64,000 nucleotides of DNA from NCBI RefSeq assembly GCF_015277735.1, contig NZ_JADHDA010000009.1:19227-83226 (forward strand), given 5' to 3'. This DNA comes from Psychrobacter sp. NG254 (lineage in GTDB: Bacteria; Pseudomonadota; Gammaproteobacteria; Pseudomonadales; Moraxellaceae). The position numbers were made by a program, and so were the translations under genes. Below the pieces are notes generated by a model. That model was not told the origin of the DNA. It saw nothing but the letters and a program-made list of their open reading frames with translations, and did no database searches. This document shows positions 9,612 through 18,262 of the stretch, in pieces (the stretch's first letter is position 1; each line of letters opens with the position of its first letter).

Positions 9612-9703
9612 TCAATACTGCCTCTGCCCGTTCAATCAAGTATTCTCTAACAGCATTAAACAGCGGATCAATCAATATATTTCCTATATAAATCCACATA
9701 GCT
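9612..9703 (-). pseudogene. Decayed LysR gene fragment with internal deletion
   Basis: Reverse-strand reading of 9612-9672 gives IDPLFNAVREYLIERAEAVL, almost the same as the C-terminus of the intact LysR at 13245. Directly upstream, 9687-9703 matches a 17-base block found in the middle of that intact gene (13756-13772). The fragment is therefore a remnant of a close paralogue from which most of the gene has been deleted. It lies in the 9353-9847 gap, next to repeat copy 2. The rest of that gap shows nothing recognisable. Confidence 0.65.
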
Positions 9704-9718
9704 ATTTGGCGATATCAC

Positions 9719-9825
9719 TATAGTCGATTCAATTTAAAAGTAGTACAAGGCAACCGAGTGTAGATGTATATGTAATACTTCAAGCGAGGTTAACGCTGTA
9801 ATACTTTTATAGTGGAATGGCTGTA
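9719..9825 (+). repeat. Dispersed 107-bp repeat, copy 2
   Basis: Begins TATAGTC and ends in CTGTA (degenerate right end). Nearly identical along its whole length to copy 23672-23778, with about seven differences. It stands downstream of cadR on the reverse strand. Confidence 0.8.
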
Positions 9826-9847
9826 GCATTAACAACTGTTATCCGTA

Positions 9848-10261
9848 CTACTGACTATGGCAGGAGTTGTCGGCAAGCGCATTTAATATGCCGCATGACT
9901 TCGCGGGCGCCCTACTGACGCATTTCTGCCGCAAAACATTTAGATGCTGCTTTAACTGCTTTAATTCCTCTATACGCACTTCCACCGCGCGAATATGTTC
10001 ATCTAATAAGGTATCGACATCGCCGCAGTCTCTGTTAGGTTCCTCCCAATACTGCAGTAAGGTTCGTACTTCATCCAACGTCATATCGAGTGTGCGACAG
10101 TGCAGGATAAACTGTAGACGTTCAATATGGCTTTCACGATATAAGCGATAATTCCCCTCACTACGAGAAGGCTCTGGTAATAGTTTTTCTTTTTCGTAAT
10201 AGCGAATGGTCTCCACGGTGGCACCAGTGCACTTAGCGAGCTCTCCAATTTTTATTAGCAT
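9848..10261 (-). CDS. cadR: Cd(II)/Pb(II)-responsive MerR-family regulator CadR
   Basis: 137-residue MerR-family metal sensor. The N-terminal winged helix-turn-helix (IGELAKCTGATVETIRYYEKE) is followed by a dimerisation helix (residues about 75-115). The metal-loop cysteines are present: C77-like in NRDCGDVDTLL, a second in RQKCVSRAP and a C-terminal SCGIL/SCHSQ tail. This pattern fits CadR/PbrR (cadmium, lead, possibly zinc) rather than MerR or CueR. It is divergent from the metal ATPase gene, and the operator in the shared intergenic region has MerR-family geometry. It should repress, and with metal activate, that promoter. Confidence 0.9.
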   Translation of the reverse strand: MLIKIGELAKCTGATVETIRYYEKEKLLPEPSRSEGNYRLYRESHIERLQFILHCRTLDMTLDEVRTLLQYWEEPNRDCGDVDTLLDEHIRAVEVRIEELKQLKQHLNVLRQKCVSRAPAKSCGILNALADNSCHSQ

Positions 10262-10390
10262 CGTTATTCCAAAGTTATCTCACAGTTTTCTTGAAGTTAT
10301 CTCAAAGTCATTTCAAAACCCGAAACATTAAAGTAACTATAAGGTTTAGCACTGAGAAAATCAAGTTTGTACAGTTACCTAAAAACGGCC

Positions 10391-10421
10391 TTGACTCTGA
10401 AGCCACTAGAGGGTTCACAAT
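10391..10421 (+). promoter_or_regulatory. CadR-controlled promoter of cadA
   Basis: A -35 TTGACT (10391-10396) and a -10-like CACAAT (10416-10421) are separated by 19 bases, the over-long spacing typical of MerR-family promoters. The spacer holds an imperfect dyad, ACTCTGAAGC/CACTAGAGGGT, resembling the ACCCTATAG-type operators of CadR/PbrR. Forty bases separate it from the cadA start. Confidence 0.8.
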
Positions 10422-10460
10422 AGCGTTATCAAAAGAACGCTTATAGTAGGACGAATTATT

Positions 10461-12626
10461 ATGCAATATCGTATTGAAGGTATGGACTGTGCCAGTTGCG
10501 TCAGAAAGATTGAAACTGCATTAGCACGTATGCCCGGTGTCTCTGACATACAGCTTAATTTTGCGACTGAAAAGTTAGAGCTAACATTGGCCTCTGATTC
10601 AGAGACTCAGTTCAGTGATGTCGAAAAGACCATCAAGCGCCTTGGTTTTGGTATATCTGCCACTACTGATCAAGCAATCGCAGCAGACGGCATTGGTGAC
10701 AATCCATTAGATACGCAGCAACAGCGTTGGTGGCAAACCCGAAAAGGCAAGCAAGTGGTTGGTCTCGGTATCCTGATGAGCGTCGCCTACGCGTTAGCAC
10801 TAATTTTTCCTGATTATGGAATGTGGGCATTCGCTATTGCCGTTATTGTGGGCGTTTTTCCCTTTGCCCGAAAATCTATGACCTTGGCAATGACAGGCAC
10901 CCCGTTTTCAATTGAAATGCTGATGTCTATCGCGGCAATTGGTGCGCTTATCATTGGTGAAGCTGAAGAAGCTGCGGCAGTTGTCTTCTTGTTTTCAGTT
11001 GGCGAGTTACTAGAGAGCGTGGCGGCTGATCGTGCCCGTGCTGGTATCAGAGCATTGGCGTCATTGGTTCCAAAGACTGCGATTTTACTTGATGCACAAG
11101 GTGGACAGCGTGACGTTCTTGCAGTCTCATTGCAGGTCAATGATTTGGTCTTGGTACGACCTGGTGATAAGGTGTCTGCTGATGGTGTCATTGTTCAAGG
11201 TAGCTCTAGTCTTGATGATTCACCCATCACTGGCGAATCCATACCCGTTGCCAAAGCGATAGGCGATGCAGTATTCGCAGGATCCATCAATATGGAAGGA
11301 GCGCTGCAAGTCCGCGTAGAAAAGACCGCGGCCGACAACACCATTGCGCGCATTATTACTCTGGTAGAGCAAGCGCAAGCCTCTAAAGCCCCTACTGCCC
11401 GCTTTATTGAAAAATTTAGTCGCTACTACACCCCAGCAGTGATGGCGATAGCCACTCTGGTTATTATCATACCGCCGCTAGTAATGGGAGGGGAATGGGC
11501 AACTTGGTTATATCGAGGTTTTGCACTATTGTTAATTGCCTGTCCTTGTGCACTTGTCCTATCTACTCCGGCCGCCATCGCGTCAGGGTTGGCTGTCGGT
11601 ACCCGTCGCGGTTTACTCATCAAAGGCGGTAGTGCTTTAGAAACTATTGGTCGCGTGAATGTCGTGGCTTTTGACAAGACGGGTACGTTAACTGAAGGCA
11701 AGCCTCGCGTCACCGACGTTATTGCCTTTGCACAGGGGCACATAGTACAAGAGCATATAGAATCTGAAAGTCAAAGTGAGGTGTTGGCGCTGTTTGCCAG
11801 TGTCGAGTCTGCCTCTAGTCATCCACTGGCAAAAGCGATCATTGATCATGCCAAAGCTACTAATATTTCTATACCAGTAGCTTCCAAGGCTTATACCACT
11901 GCTGGAAAAGCAGTACATGCGACGGTAGCTGATCGTCCTCTAGCCATCGGATCACCGGTTTATGCTGCCACTGAAACATCGATATCACTAGAACAAAATG
12001 CACAAATTGAAGCACTACAAAACGAGGGTAAGACGGTCTCCGTTCTGTTCGATGAGCAGAGCCGTGAAGTGCTTGGGTTGGTAGCGCTACGAGACGAGTT
12101 ACGAGATGATGCTCAGGCAGGAGTGGCACAGCTCAAAGCGATGGGTGTGCGCTCTGTGATGCTTACAGGTGACAACCGTCTGACCGCTCAGGCACTTGCT
12201 AGTCATTTAGAGATAGAATGGGAAGCTGAGCTGTTGCCCGAAGATAAGCTACGCTTGTTGAATGAGATGAAAGGTAATAGCAAAGTAGCGATGATTGGTG
12301 ATGGTATCAACGATGCGCCAGCACTAGCAACCGCAGATGTGGGCATCGCCATGGGCGGCGGTACGGATGTCGCCATCGAGACAGCCGATATCGCCCTATT
12401 AAAAAGTCGCGTCACGGACGTTGCTCATCTCATTGCCCTATCACGTGCCACCATGTCCAACATTCATCAAAATGTGATGTTTGCGCTTGGTCTAAAGTCC
12501 GTATTTTTGATCACTACTGTACTGGGTATCACTGGGCTATGGATCGCTGTATTGGCTGATACTGGTGCGACCGTATTGGTCACGTTGAATGCATTACGCT
12601 TACTGCGCTTTAAAGGAGCTAGTTAA
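10461..12626 (+). CDS. cadA: Heavy-metal P-type ATPase (Cd/Zn/Pb exporter)
   Basis: P1B-type ATPase of 721 residues that pumps Cd(II), Zn(II) or Pb(II) out of the cytosol. An N-terminal heavy-metal-binding domain has GMDCASC (C10, C13). The membrane CPC motif is at C361-C363, which marks a heavy-metal pump; the phosphorylation motif DKTGTLT starts at D405; TGDN and GDGINDAPAL follow in the hinge region. Length and single metal domain fit CadA/ZntA. Divergent CadR control argues for Cd/Pb/Zn over copper. No accessory genes follow; a MITE-like element begins 25 bases after the stop. Confidence 0.93.
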   Translation: MQYRIEGMDCASCVRKIETALARMPGVSDIQLNFATEKLELTLASDSETQFSDVEKTIKRLGFGISATTDQAIAADGIGDNPLDTQQQRWWQTRKGKQVVGLGILMSVAYALALIFPDYGMWAFAIAVIVGVFPFARKSMTLAMTGTPFSIEMLMSIAAIGALIIGEAEEAAAVVFLFSVGELLESVAADRARAGIRALASLVPKTAILLDAQGGQRDVLAVSLQVNDLVLVRPGDKVSADGVIVQGSSSLDDSPITGESIPVAKAIGDAVFAGSINMEGALQVRVEKTAADNTIARIITLVEQAQASKAPTARFIEKFSRYYTPAVMAIATLVIIIPPLVMGGEWATWLYRGFALLLIACPCALVLSTPAAIASGLAVGTRRGLLIKGGSALETIGRVNVVAFDKTGTLTEGKPRVTDVIAFAQGHIVQEHIESESQSEVLALFASVESASSHPLAKAIIDHAKATNISIPVASKAYTTAGKAVHATVADRPLAIGSPVYAATETSISLEQNAQIEALQNEGKTVSVLFDEQSREVLGLVALRDELRDDAQAGVAQLKAMGVRSVMLTGDNRLTAQALASHLEIEWEAELLPEDKLRLLNEMKGNSKVAMIGDGINDAPALATADVGIAMGGGTDVAIETADIALLKSRVTDVAHLIALSRATMSNIHQNVMFALGLKSVFLITTVLGITGLWIAVLADTGATVLVTLNALRLLRFKGAS

Positions 12627-12650
12627 TTGGTAACTTGCTCTAAAAATAAC

Positions 12651-12824
12651 TAGGGCGTGTCCTCAATTCAATCGATAGTTATCTAAATGGGTTAAAAATG
12701 GCTAAATCTTGCCAAACGGTGTCAAATAGCTGACTAATATCTCGATATTATCTGCGCTATTTTCCTTGTTTGACTGTAATTTATCTCATTTTTATTACCA
12801 TTTTTAAAATGAGGACACGCCCTA
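12651..12824. mobile_element. 174-bp MITE-like element, copy A
   Basis: Bounded by perfect inverted ends TAGGGCGTGTCCTCA/TGAGGACACGCCCTA. A second copy of exactly the same length, about 95% identical by eye and in the opposite orientation, lies at 48987-49160. The outer TA on each side could be part of the ends or a TA target duplication, as for mariner/IS630-type elements. No open reading frame of note, so it must be non-autonomous. Confidence 0.85.
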
Positions 12825-12862
12825 AATAGTCCTAAGAATATATCGGGTATGGTCGAGCTTGG

Positions 12863-13096
12863 CTATATCCGATATACCTTGGAAATGTATTCTTCCGCCA
12901 AATACTGTGGCTCTACACTTGCAATAAGTACAAGTGGTTCATCAGTTCAAAATAAAGCACCTTCAGGGTAAATGCCACTTATCTTGACTATGTATACTTC
13001 ATCAATTTTACCCAAATGATTTAACTCTGCCAACATTGCAGTACAGCTTATAATGTCGATCTTTAGATGACTAAAGCGATCTAATAGAGTATGCCT
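12863..13096 (-). pseudogene. Gene remnant of unknown family with one in-frame stop
   Basis: The reverse strand reads coherently for about 77 codons in one frame (HTLLDRFSHLKIDII, then LAELNHLGKIDEVYIVKIS), broken once by TGA, then continuing as TDEPLVLIASVEPQYLAEEY to a TAG. There is no start codon with a ribosome-binding site. The composition is protein-like but I do not recognise the family. It lies directly after the MITE-like element in the 12627-13244 gap. Confidence 0.45.
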
Positions 13097-13244
13097 TTAT
13101 GAACTGCCTAATTCTATTAAGCTCTAAACTAAAGAGTATTCATATTGAATGTTAATATTTGGGAATACAATTGATTGTTTTCGAAGAAAGCAATTAATCT
13201 CCATTGGTCTTTGGTCTTTGGTCATTGGTTGCGTTGACTAAAAC

Positions 13245-14159
13245 CTACGCCAACACTCCCTCTACCCGCTCAATCAAATATTCTTTAACCGCATTAAACA
13301 GCGGATCTATCAAGCGCCGTTCTGGGCAAATCAAATATAGCGGATAGTTGGCCACTTGCCAGCCGTCCAACGCTACTTCAACCAATCGCCCTGCTTTTAA
13401 ATCTGCAGCTATATCTAACTGTGACTTCAGGGCAATACCCTGACCTGCCACGGCCCAGCGCCGTACCACATCGCCATCTTTACTTCGCCGGTTGCCAGCC
13501 ACTGCCACACGTTTGGTCTTGCCCTCTTTTTCAAAAGTCCACTCACTTAAATATTTTTCATCATGTCCCAAACACAGGCAATTATGCTGAGTTAAGTCTT
13601 CAGGGATTTTTGGCAAGCCAATATCATTATCAACTTTGTCCAAATACGCCTTTGAAGCACATAGTATCGGACGATTATTCAACACAATGGGCAGTGCCAC
13701 GAGCGATGAATCTTTGGGCGCGCCATAGCGTAACGCCAAATCAATCTGCTGACCGTATAAATCCACATAGCTGTCTGACATATGCAGCTGTACCGTCACT
13801 TTGGGGTGAATCTGCATAAAATCATCCAACCATGGCAACACCAAATTTCGCCCCAAATCTGACGATGCAGATAACCGAATCGTACCGGTCAACTCAGCAT
13901 CATTGTCATGCAATCCTGCATAAGCGTTGTCTAAAATAGCCACGGCATCTCGGCAATGCTTTAAATATTGCTCACCTTTAGTGGTCAAACGTAGCCGGCG
14001 AGTTGAACGAACAAACAATACCGTTTCGATTTCAGCTTCCAATCTTTTTACGGCTGCACTCACCACCGCTGGCGATAGATCTAAGTGGCGCGCACAGGCA
14101 GACAAGCTACCTAAACGAGCAGTTTCAATAAAAATACGTAAATCCTGCAAATTTTTCAT
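13245..14159 (-). CDS. LysR-family transcriptional regulator
   Basis: 304-residue LysR regulator. Helix-turn-helix at about residues 5-65 (RLGSLSACARHLDLSPAVVSAAVKRLE, wing RSTRRLRLTTKG), with the effector domain after residue 90. It is divergent from the SDR/quinone-oxidoreductase pair starting at 14484, its likely targets. Part of a close paralogue survives as the fragment at 9612. The effector is unknown. Confidence 0.9.
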   Translation of the reverse strand: MKNLQDLRIFIETARLGSLSACARHLDLSPAVVSAAVKRLEAEIETVLFVRSTRRLRLTTKGEQYLKHCRDAVAILDNAYAGLHDNDAELTGTIRLSASSDLGRNLVLPWLDDFMQIHPKVTVQLHMSDSYVDLYGQQIDLALRYGAPKDSSLVALPIVLNNRPILCASKAYLDKVDNDIGLPKIPEDLTQHNCLCLGHDEKYLSEWTFEKEGKTKRVAVAGNRRSKDGDVVRRWAVAGQGIALKSQLDIAADLKAGRLVEVALDGWQVANYPLYLICPERRLIDPLFNAVKEYLIERVEGVLA

Positions 14160-14356
14160 CGTGTCGCCTTAGTTAGCTTAGCTGTAATTGAATTAGCGAT
14201 AACAACGAGTTGCTGACACTAATGCATTTATCATTATATAAAAATTATTGAAACTGTTTTTTTATATTAGTCCGTGTTTGGTATTCGATCATAGCCCTAA
14301 CAAAGACTATTTGTGATTGCCCAACAAAACAAGCAGCTAAGCATACTATATACAGA

Positions 14357-14377
14357 CTTTCAAAAATATATTGAAAG
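14357..14377. promoter_or_regulatory. Possible LysR operator in the 14160-14483 intergenic region
   Basis: Perfect dyad CTTTCAA - 7-base AT-rich spacer - TTGAAAG, which contains the T-N11-A form seen in LysR boxes. It is 107 bases upstream of the SDR start, between divergent genes. Nothing else is recognisable in this 324-base gap apart from a TTGGTATTCGAT motif at 14278. Confidence 0.5.
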
Positions 14378-14483
14378 TGTTTTCGCTGATGGCTACTGTT
14401 TAATGTTAATCAAACGCATTACTATGAATCATCATTAAGAACAGCAGATGAATAAGAATTCTTAAAATATATAAGGACAACAA

Positions 14484-15383
14484 ATGCAAAAGACTATTTT
14501 AATCACAGGCAGTACCGATGGTATTGGTAAATTAGCCGCTATAAAACTCGCACAACTGGGTCACAATATCTATCTGCATGGTAGAGATACCAATAAGCTT
14601 GCCGATGTGATTGCAGAAGTCAAAATCGCTGCAACCCAAGCCAATCAGCAAGTAACTATTGAAGGTTTTGTGGCTGACTTTGCTCTATTGGCTGATGTTA
14701 AAGAGATGGCCAACGCGGTGATAAGTAAGTTTACAGCTGCAGGAATACATTTAGATGTACTAATTAATAATGCGGGCGTGTTCAAAGTAGCAAACACCCA
14801 AACCGAGACAGGGTTCGACGTGCGCTTTGTGGTGAATTACTTTGCCCCTTACCTATTAACCCAAGCGTTACTACCGTTAATGAGTGCATCAGCGGTCAAA
14901 GAATCTAACGACACACTTAGCGATGGCATGCCTGCCCGTATTATCAATTTAAGCTCGGCAGCGCAGCAAGTCGTATCACCACAAGCCATGACTGGGCACA
15001 AAAAACTGCCTGATCAAGATGCCTATGCGCAAAGTAAACTGGCATTGACCATGTGGAGTATGGCACTGGCTGATCAGGTAGCAAGCGATAACATCAACGT
15101 GATCGCCGTCAACCCCGGCTCATTACTCAACACCCGCATGGCAAATGATGCTTACGGACAGCACTGGTCTCCAGCAGATAAAGGGGCCAATATTTTGGTC
15201 GCCTTGGCAGTGGACGATAAGTTTGCCCATCAAACTGGCCAGTATTTCGATAATGATATTAAAGACGGTGAGCATGGTGATGAGAGAGGCGAGTTTGGCA
15301 CACCTCATAGCGATGCCCTGAATAAAACAGCCATTGCCAAGCTCATGCAACACACCCAACAGATATTGACGCCCACACTATAA
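14484..15383 (+). CDS. Short-chain dehydrogenase/reductase
   Basis: 299-residue classical-type SDR oxidoreductase. Cofactor motif TGSTDGIG at residues about 7-14, the NNAG motif near residue 96 (LINNAGVF), and the catalytic YxxxK in DAYAQSKLAL near residue 180 with an upstream serine (INLSSAAQ). RDTN after the second strand suggests NADP(H). The family resembles retinol-dehydrogenase-like SDRs; the substrate is unknown. AAGGAC precedes the start. A zinc-type quinone oxidoreductase gene follows 42 bases later, so the two form an operon, probably under the divergent LysR. Confidence 0.88.
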   Translation: MQKTILITGSTDGIGKLAAIKLAQLGHNIYLHGRDTNKLADVIAEVKIAATQANQQVTIEGFVADFALLADVKEMANAVISKFTAAGIHLDVLINNAGVFKVANTQTETGFDVRFVVNYFAPYLLTQALLPLMSASAVKESNDTLSDGMPARIINLSSAAQQVVSPQAMTGHKKLPDQDAYAQSKLALTMWSMALADQVASDNINVIAVNPGSLLNTRMANDAYGQHWSPADKGANILVALAVDDKFAHQTGQYFDNDIKDGEHGDERGEFGTPHSDALNKTAIAKLMQHTQQILTPTL

Positions 15384-15425
15384 TTTTTATTCCATACCCA
15401 CAAACAAACATTTAGGACTACGACT

Positions 15426-16496
15426 ATGAAAGCAATCGGCTATCAAGACAACTTATCCATCGATAATGAGATGGCGCTACAAGACATCACGATAGACACA
15501 CCAGTGGCATCAGGCCGTGACGTCTTGGTCGAAGTAAAAGCCATTTCGGTCAACCCTGTCGATTACAAAATCCGTGAAGCAAGACCTGCAGCAGAGGGTG
15601 AGTTTGCCGTTATTGGTTGGGATGCTGCGGGTGTGGTCACTGCTGCGGGTGTGGTCACTGCCGTTGGCGAGGATGTTAGCTTGTTTTCAATAGGCGACCG
15701 CGTCTATTACGCTGGTGATTTGACCCGCTCAGGCAGCAATGCCGAGTACCAATTGGTTGATGAGCGTATTGTAGGACGTATGCCAGAATCACTGTCATTC
15801 TCTGAAGCTGCTGCCCTACCCTTGACGACGATAACAGCATGGGAGATGTTGTTTGATCGTTTGCAAGTGCCTGTTGCCTCTAGCGAAAATTCTGATGATA
15901 CAAAAACGACTGAAAGCCGTCCGACTATTTTAGTGGTTGGTGCAGCAGGTGGCGTAGGTTCAATCATGACTCAGTTGCTAAAAACCAGAACGCAGGCCGT
16001 CATTATTGGTACTGCCTCACGAGATGAGAGCGTCAAGTGGTTAAAAACGCTAGGCGCAGATTACGTGATTAATCATCACAATCCATTGTCAGACGAGCTA
16101 AAAAATACAGGCATTACTGAAGTGGATTACGTGGTGAGCCTTAACAACACCGAAGAGCATTACGCTGAAATCATCAAATGCCTAAAGCCTCAAGGCAAAT
16201 TGGGGCTCATTGATGACCCTAAAACCCTAGATGCCAACGCATTGAAACTAAAAAGCTTGAGCCTACATTGGGAATTTATGTTTGCCCGCTCGATGTTTAC
16301 TACACCTGATATGATTGAGCAGCATCGCTTGTTAAATCAAGTGGCCACCATGATTGATGCCGGCAAGCTAAAAACCACGGTGGCTCATGAGCTGGGTGCT
16401 ATTACTGCTAGTAACTTACGCCGCGCTCATCAAATGCTAGAGAACAGAGAAGCTCACGGTAAAATCGTACTCGAAGGCTGGTCTGTTAAATATTGA
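15426..16496 (+). CDS. Zinc-type alcohol dehydrogenase-like / quinone oxidoreductase family protein
   Basis: 356-residue medium-chain dehydrogenase of the ZADH1/quinone oxidoreductase class. N-terminal GroES-like domain (VNPVDYKIREARP near residue 40) and a Rossmann domain with VVGAAGGVGSIM at about residues 171-182. It lacks the structural zinc cysteines of true alcohol dehydrogenases, so it should be an NADPH-dependent enone or quinone reductase. An 18-base tandem duplication adds six residues (AGVVTA repeated) near residue 70. AGGAC precedes the start. Operon partner of the SDR upstream. Confidence 0.88.
   Translation: MKAIGYQDNLSIDNEMALQDITIDTPVASGRDVLVEVKAISVNPVDYKIREARPAAEGEFAVIGWDAAGVVTAAGVVTAVGEDVSLFSIGDRVYYAGDLTRSGSNAEYQLVDERIVGRMPESLSFSEAAALPLTTITAWEMLFDRLQVPVASSENSDDTKTTESRPTILVVGAAGGVGSIMTQLLKTRTQAVIIGTASRDESVKWLKTLGADYVINHHNPLSDELKNTGITEVDYVVSLNNTEEHYAEIIKCLKPQGKLGLIDDPKTLDANALKLKSLSLHWEFMFARSMFTTPDMIEQHRLLNQVATMIDAGKLKTTVAHELGAITASNLRRAHQMLENREAHGKIVLEGWSVKY
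15624..15659 (+). repeat. 18-bp tandem duplication inside the quinone oxidoreductase gene
   Basis: Two identical 18-base units, 15624-15641 and 15642-15659, keep the frame and duplicate six residues in the glycine-rich loop that begins the domain around the active site. Exact identity indicates a recent slippage event. Confidence 0.95.
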
Positions 16497-16500
16497 TACC

Positions 16501-16603
16501 ATAGCGAACTACTAAACCGCTACGGTGTTACCCTCCCTAGAGGTACTATATGTACAATCTGCGGTCGGCTGCCTTGTAGCTGTTTTAGACTTCTTTGACT
16601 ATA
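16501..16603 (-). repeat. Dispersed repeat, copy 3, with truncated end
   Basis: Reverse complement of the 25328 copy; only a few bases differ between the two. The end at 16597-16603 is an intact GACTATA; the other end has lost a few bases. It abuts the nitroreductase remnant beginning at 16604. Confidence 0.8.
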
Positions 16604-16756
16604 GTTTTAAAAGCAATTGATGACGAGTTTGACCTGCGTAGCAAAGGCTATTCTACGATGGCCGTCATCTCATTTGACTACCGTCATGAGGATGACTTTA
16701 ATTCAAAAATATCCAAGTCACGCTTGAGCGAAGAGGTTATTTTTGCTAAAGCTTAG
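16604..16756 (+). pseudogene. C-terminal remnant of an NfsB-type nitroreductase
   Basis: Fifty codons in one frame ending at TAG 16754-16756: IDDEFDLRSKGYSTMAVISF, then YRHEDDFNSKISKSRL and SEEVIFAKA. This is the typical C-terminal end of NfsB-like FMN nitroreductases (about 200 residues). The first three quarters are missing, and the remaining sequence begins exactly where repeat copy 3 ends. It cannot make a functional enzyme. Confidence 0.75.
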
Positions 16757-16803
16757 GAGCTGTTGCTCATGCAAATCATTACTGCCGCTTATGCATAATG
16801 ATT

Positions 16804-16843
16804 AAAGGGTTGTTCTGCCAACATTTTGACAGAACAACCCTTT
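16804..16843 (+). terminator. Terminator hairpin after the nitroreductase remnant
   Basis: 14-bp inverted repeat (16804-16817 and 16830-16843) followed by a T-run on the + strand. It was probably the terminator of the lost nitroreductase gene and may now also limit read-through towards the convergent M14 peptidase gene. Confidence 0.8.
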
Positions 16844-16930
16844 TTTAGTGGCTTTAGCTAAAACATCATAGCTGCATCATCATTTGGTTTTTAAGACTTA
16901 AAATAAGCTGACTTTCCGCTAACGCTTTTA

Positions 16931-18067
16931 TTAACGCAAATCATCTACAACGGCAAGCATTGCCACTAATGATGCCTCACCTAATTTAATAGAACGCTCT
17001 GGCGACCAACCCATCTCGTCATCGGGCAGATTGTCATTGTCTTTGAACGGCATCTCCAAGGTATTGGCAAGGCAGTCAAAATACTCCGCCACCCAGTTCG
17101 TTGCGACTGTCATATTGGCCGTGTTTGGTGCATCTATCTCATAACCTACCTCAGACTGAAAGTCGGCACTGGCCAGCTTTAACACCTCGGAAAACCTATC
17201 TCGCAGTGTGGCCAATTTGTCGTTATAGCTTGGGGTGCCTTGTGATCCCGCCAAAAACACATACGGCAATGCCTCGTCACCATGCACATCATAAAAGAGA
17301 TCAACGCCGGTTTCTTTCATTTTACGAATCACATGAAATACTTCAGGGCTTTTCTCTAAGCTTGGGCTTTCCCATTCACGGTTTAGATTAGTCCCTACTG
17401 CATTAGTACGCAAATGCCCGCGCACGCTACCGTCAGGATTCATATTGGGCACGATATAAATATTCGCTTTGTCCAGTAAAGATTTAGCCGTGGCATTATC
17501 GCTGTCCAATAAGGCATATAACAAACCCTCGACCAACCATTCAGCCATCGTCTCACCTGGGTGCTGACGCGCCGTGATCCAAATATTGCGTTTACTCACA
17601 TCACTATTGCTATCATCACCGATTTTAACCAAGGTTAAATCACGCTTATCAAGCGTTTCGCCTAAATGCTCTAAAGTAACGAGCGGATGGGTCTGTACAG
17701 CCGCAAGCAGATCTTGGTGACGCTCATAACTGTACGGAGCAAAATACGCAATTTGGATGGTGTCACATTCTAATTCAACCGCTATGGTTAACGTTCCATC
17801 TGTATAAGAGGTTGGCACACGGAACCATTCCTGACGGTCATAAGACGCAACTGCTTGGTAATTCTCCCACCCTTCAAGGTAGGATGCCTCCCCTGCATTC
17901 ATGATATTGAGAATATACTGCTCTCCAATCTGACCTGATAGGCGAAAGTTAAACCATTGAAAAAACTCGCCGCCGACGTCTGGACGAATGGCCAATTGGA
18001 TATTATTTTTATCTTCTACATTAATGACGTCAATATTGCCTGCGTCGAAGTTGGCAGTGATACGCAT
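16931..18067 (-). CDS. M14 family zinc carboxypeptidase, cytosolic CCP-like
   Basis: 378-residue metallocarboxypeptidase of the bacterial cytosolic-carboxypeptidase subfamily. An N-terminal beta-sandwich domain (about 1-120; VGGEFFQWFNFR) precedes the peptidase domain. Zinc ligands H169 and E172 in ARQHPGET, H262 in YDVHGDE; substrate-binding NREW at about 229-232; catalytic E338 in TLEMPFKD. There is no signal peptide, so it is cytoplasmic. Eukaryotic relatives remove glutamates from tubulin tails; bacterial substrates are unknown. It stands alone, with no operon partner. Confidence 0.9.
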   Translation of the reverse strand: MRITANFDAGNIDVINVEDKNNIQLAIRPDVGGEFFQWFNFRLSGQIGEQYILNIMNAGEASYLEGWENYQAVASYDRQEWFRVPTSYTDGTLTIAVELECDTIQIAYFAPYSYERHQDLLAAVQTHPLVTLEHLGETLDKRDLTLVKIGDDSNSDVSKRNIWITARQHPGETMAEWLVEGLLYALLDSDNATAKSLLDKANIYIVPNMNPDGSVRGHLRTNAVGTNLNREWESPSLEKSPEVFHVIRKMKETGVDLFYDVHGDEALPYVFLAGSQGTPSYNDKLATLRDRFSEVLKLASADFQSEVGYEIDAPNTANMTVATNWVAEYFDCLANTLEMPFKDNDNLPDDEMGWSPERSIKLGEASLVAMLAVVDDLR

Positions 18068-18262
18068 TGTTGTTCCTTATTATTGTTGATAAGCCATGCT
18101 GAGCATAAATGATTCCCAATACACAGGATAGAGACGGTAACAAATAACCTTAAAAACCGTCCAAGCATTCATACCTATCTGATTCTTTGTCTGCTATAAC
18201 GATACTTAACCGCCTATTAGCATTGCTTTAGGACACATGAGCAATGGCTTAATAGCTATACA

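Noticed and set aside
10814..12415. Several reverse-strand open frames inside the metal ATPase gene
   Set aside because: They lie antisense to a complete, motif-rich gene, have no ribosome-binding sites and low-complexity composition.
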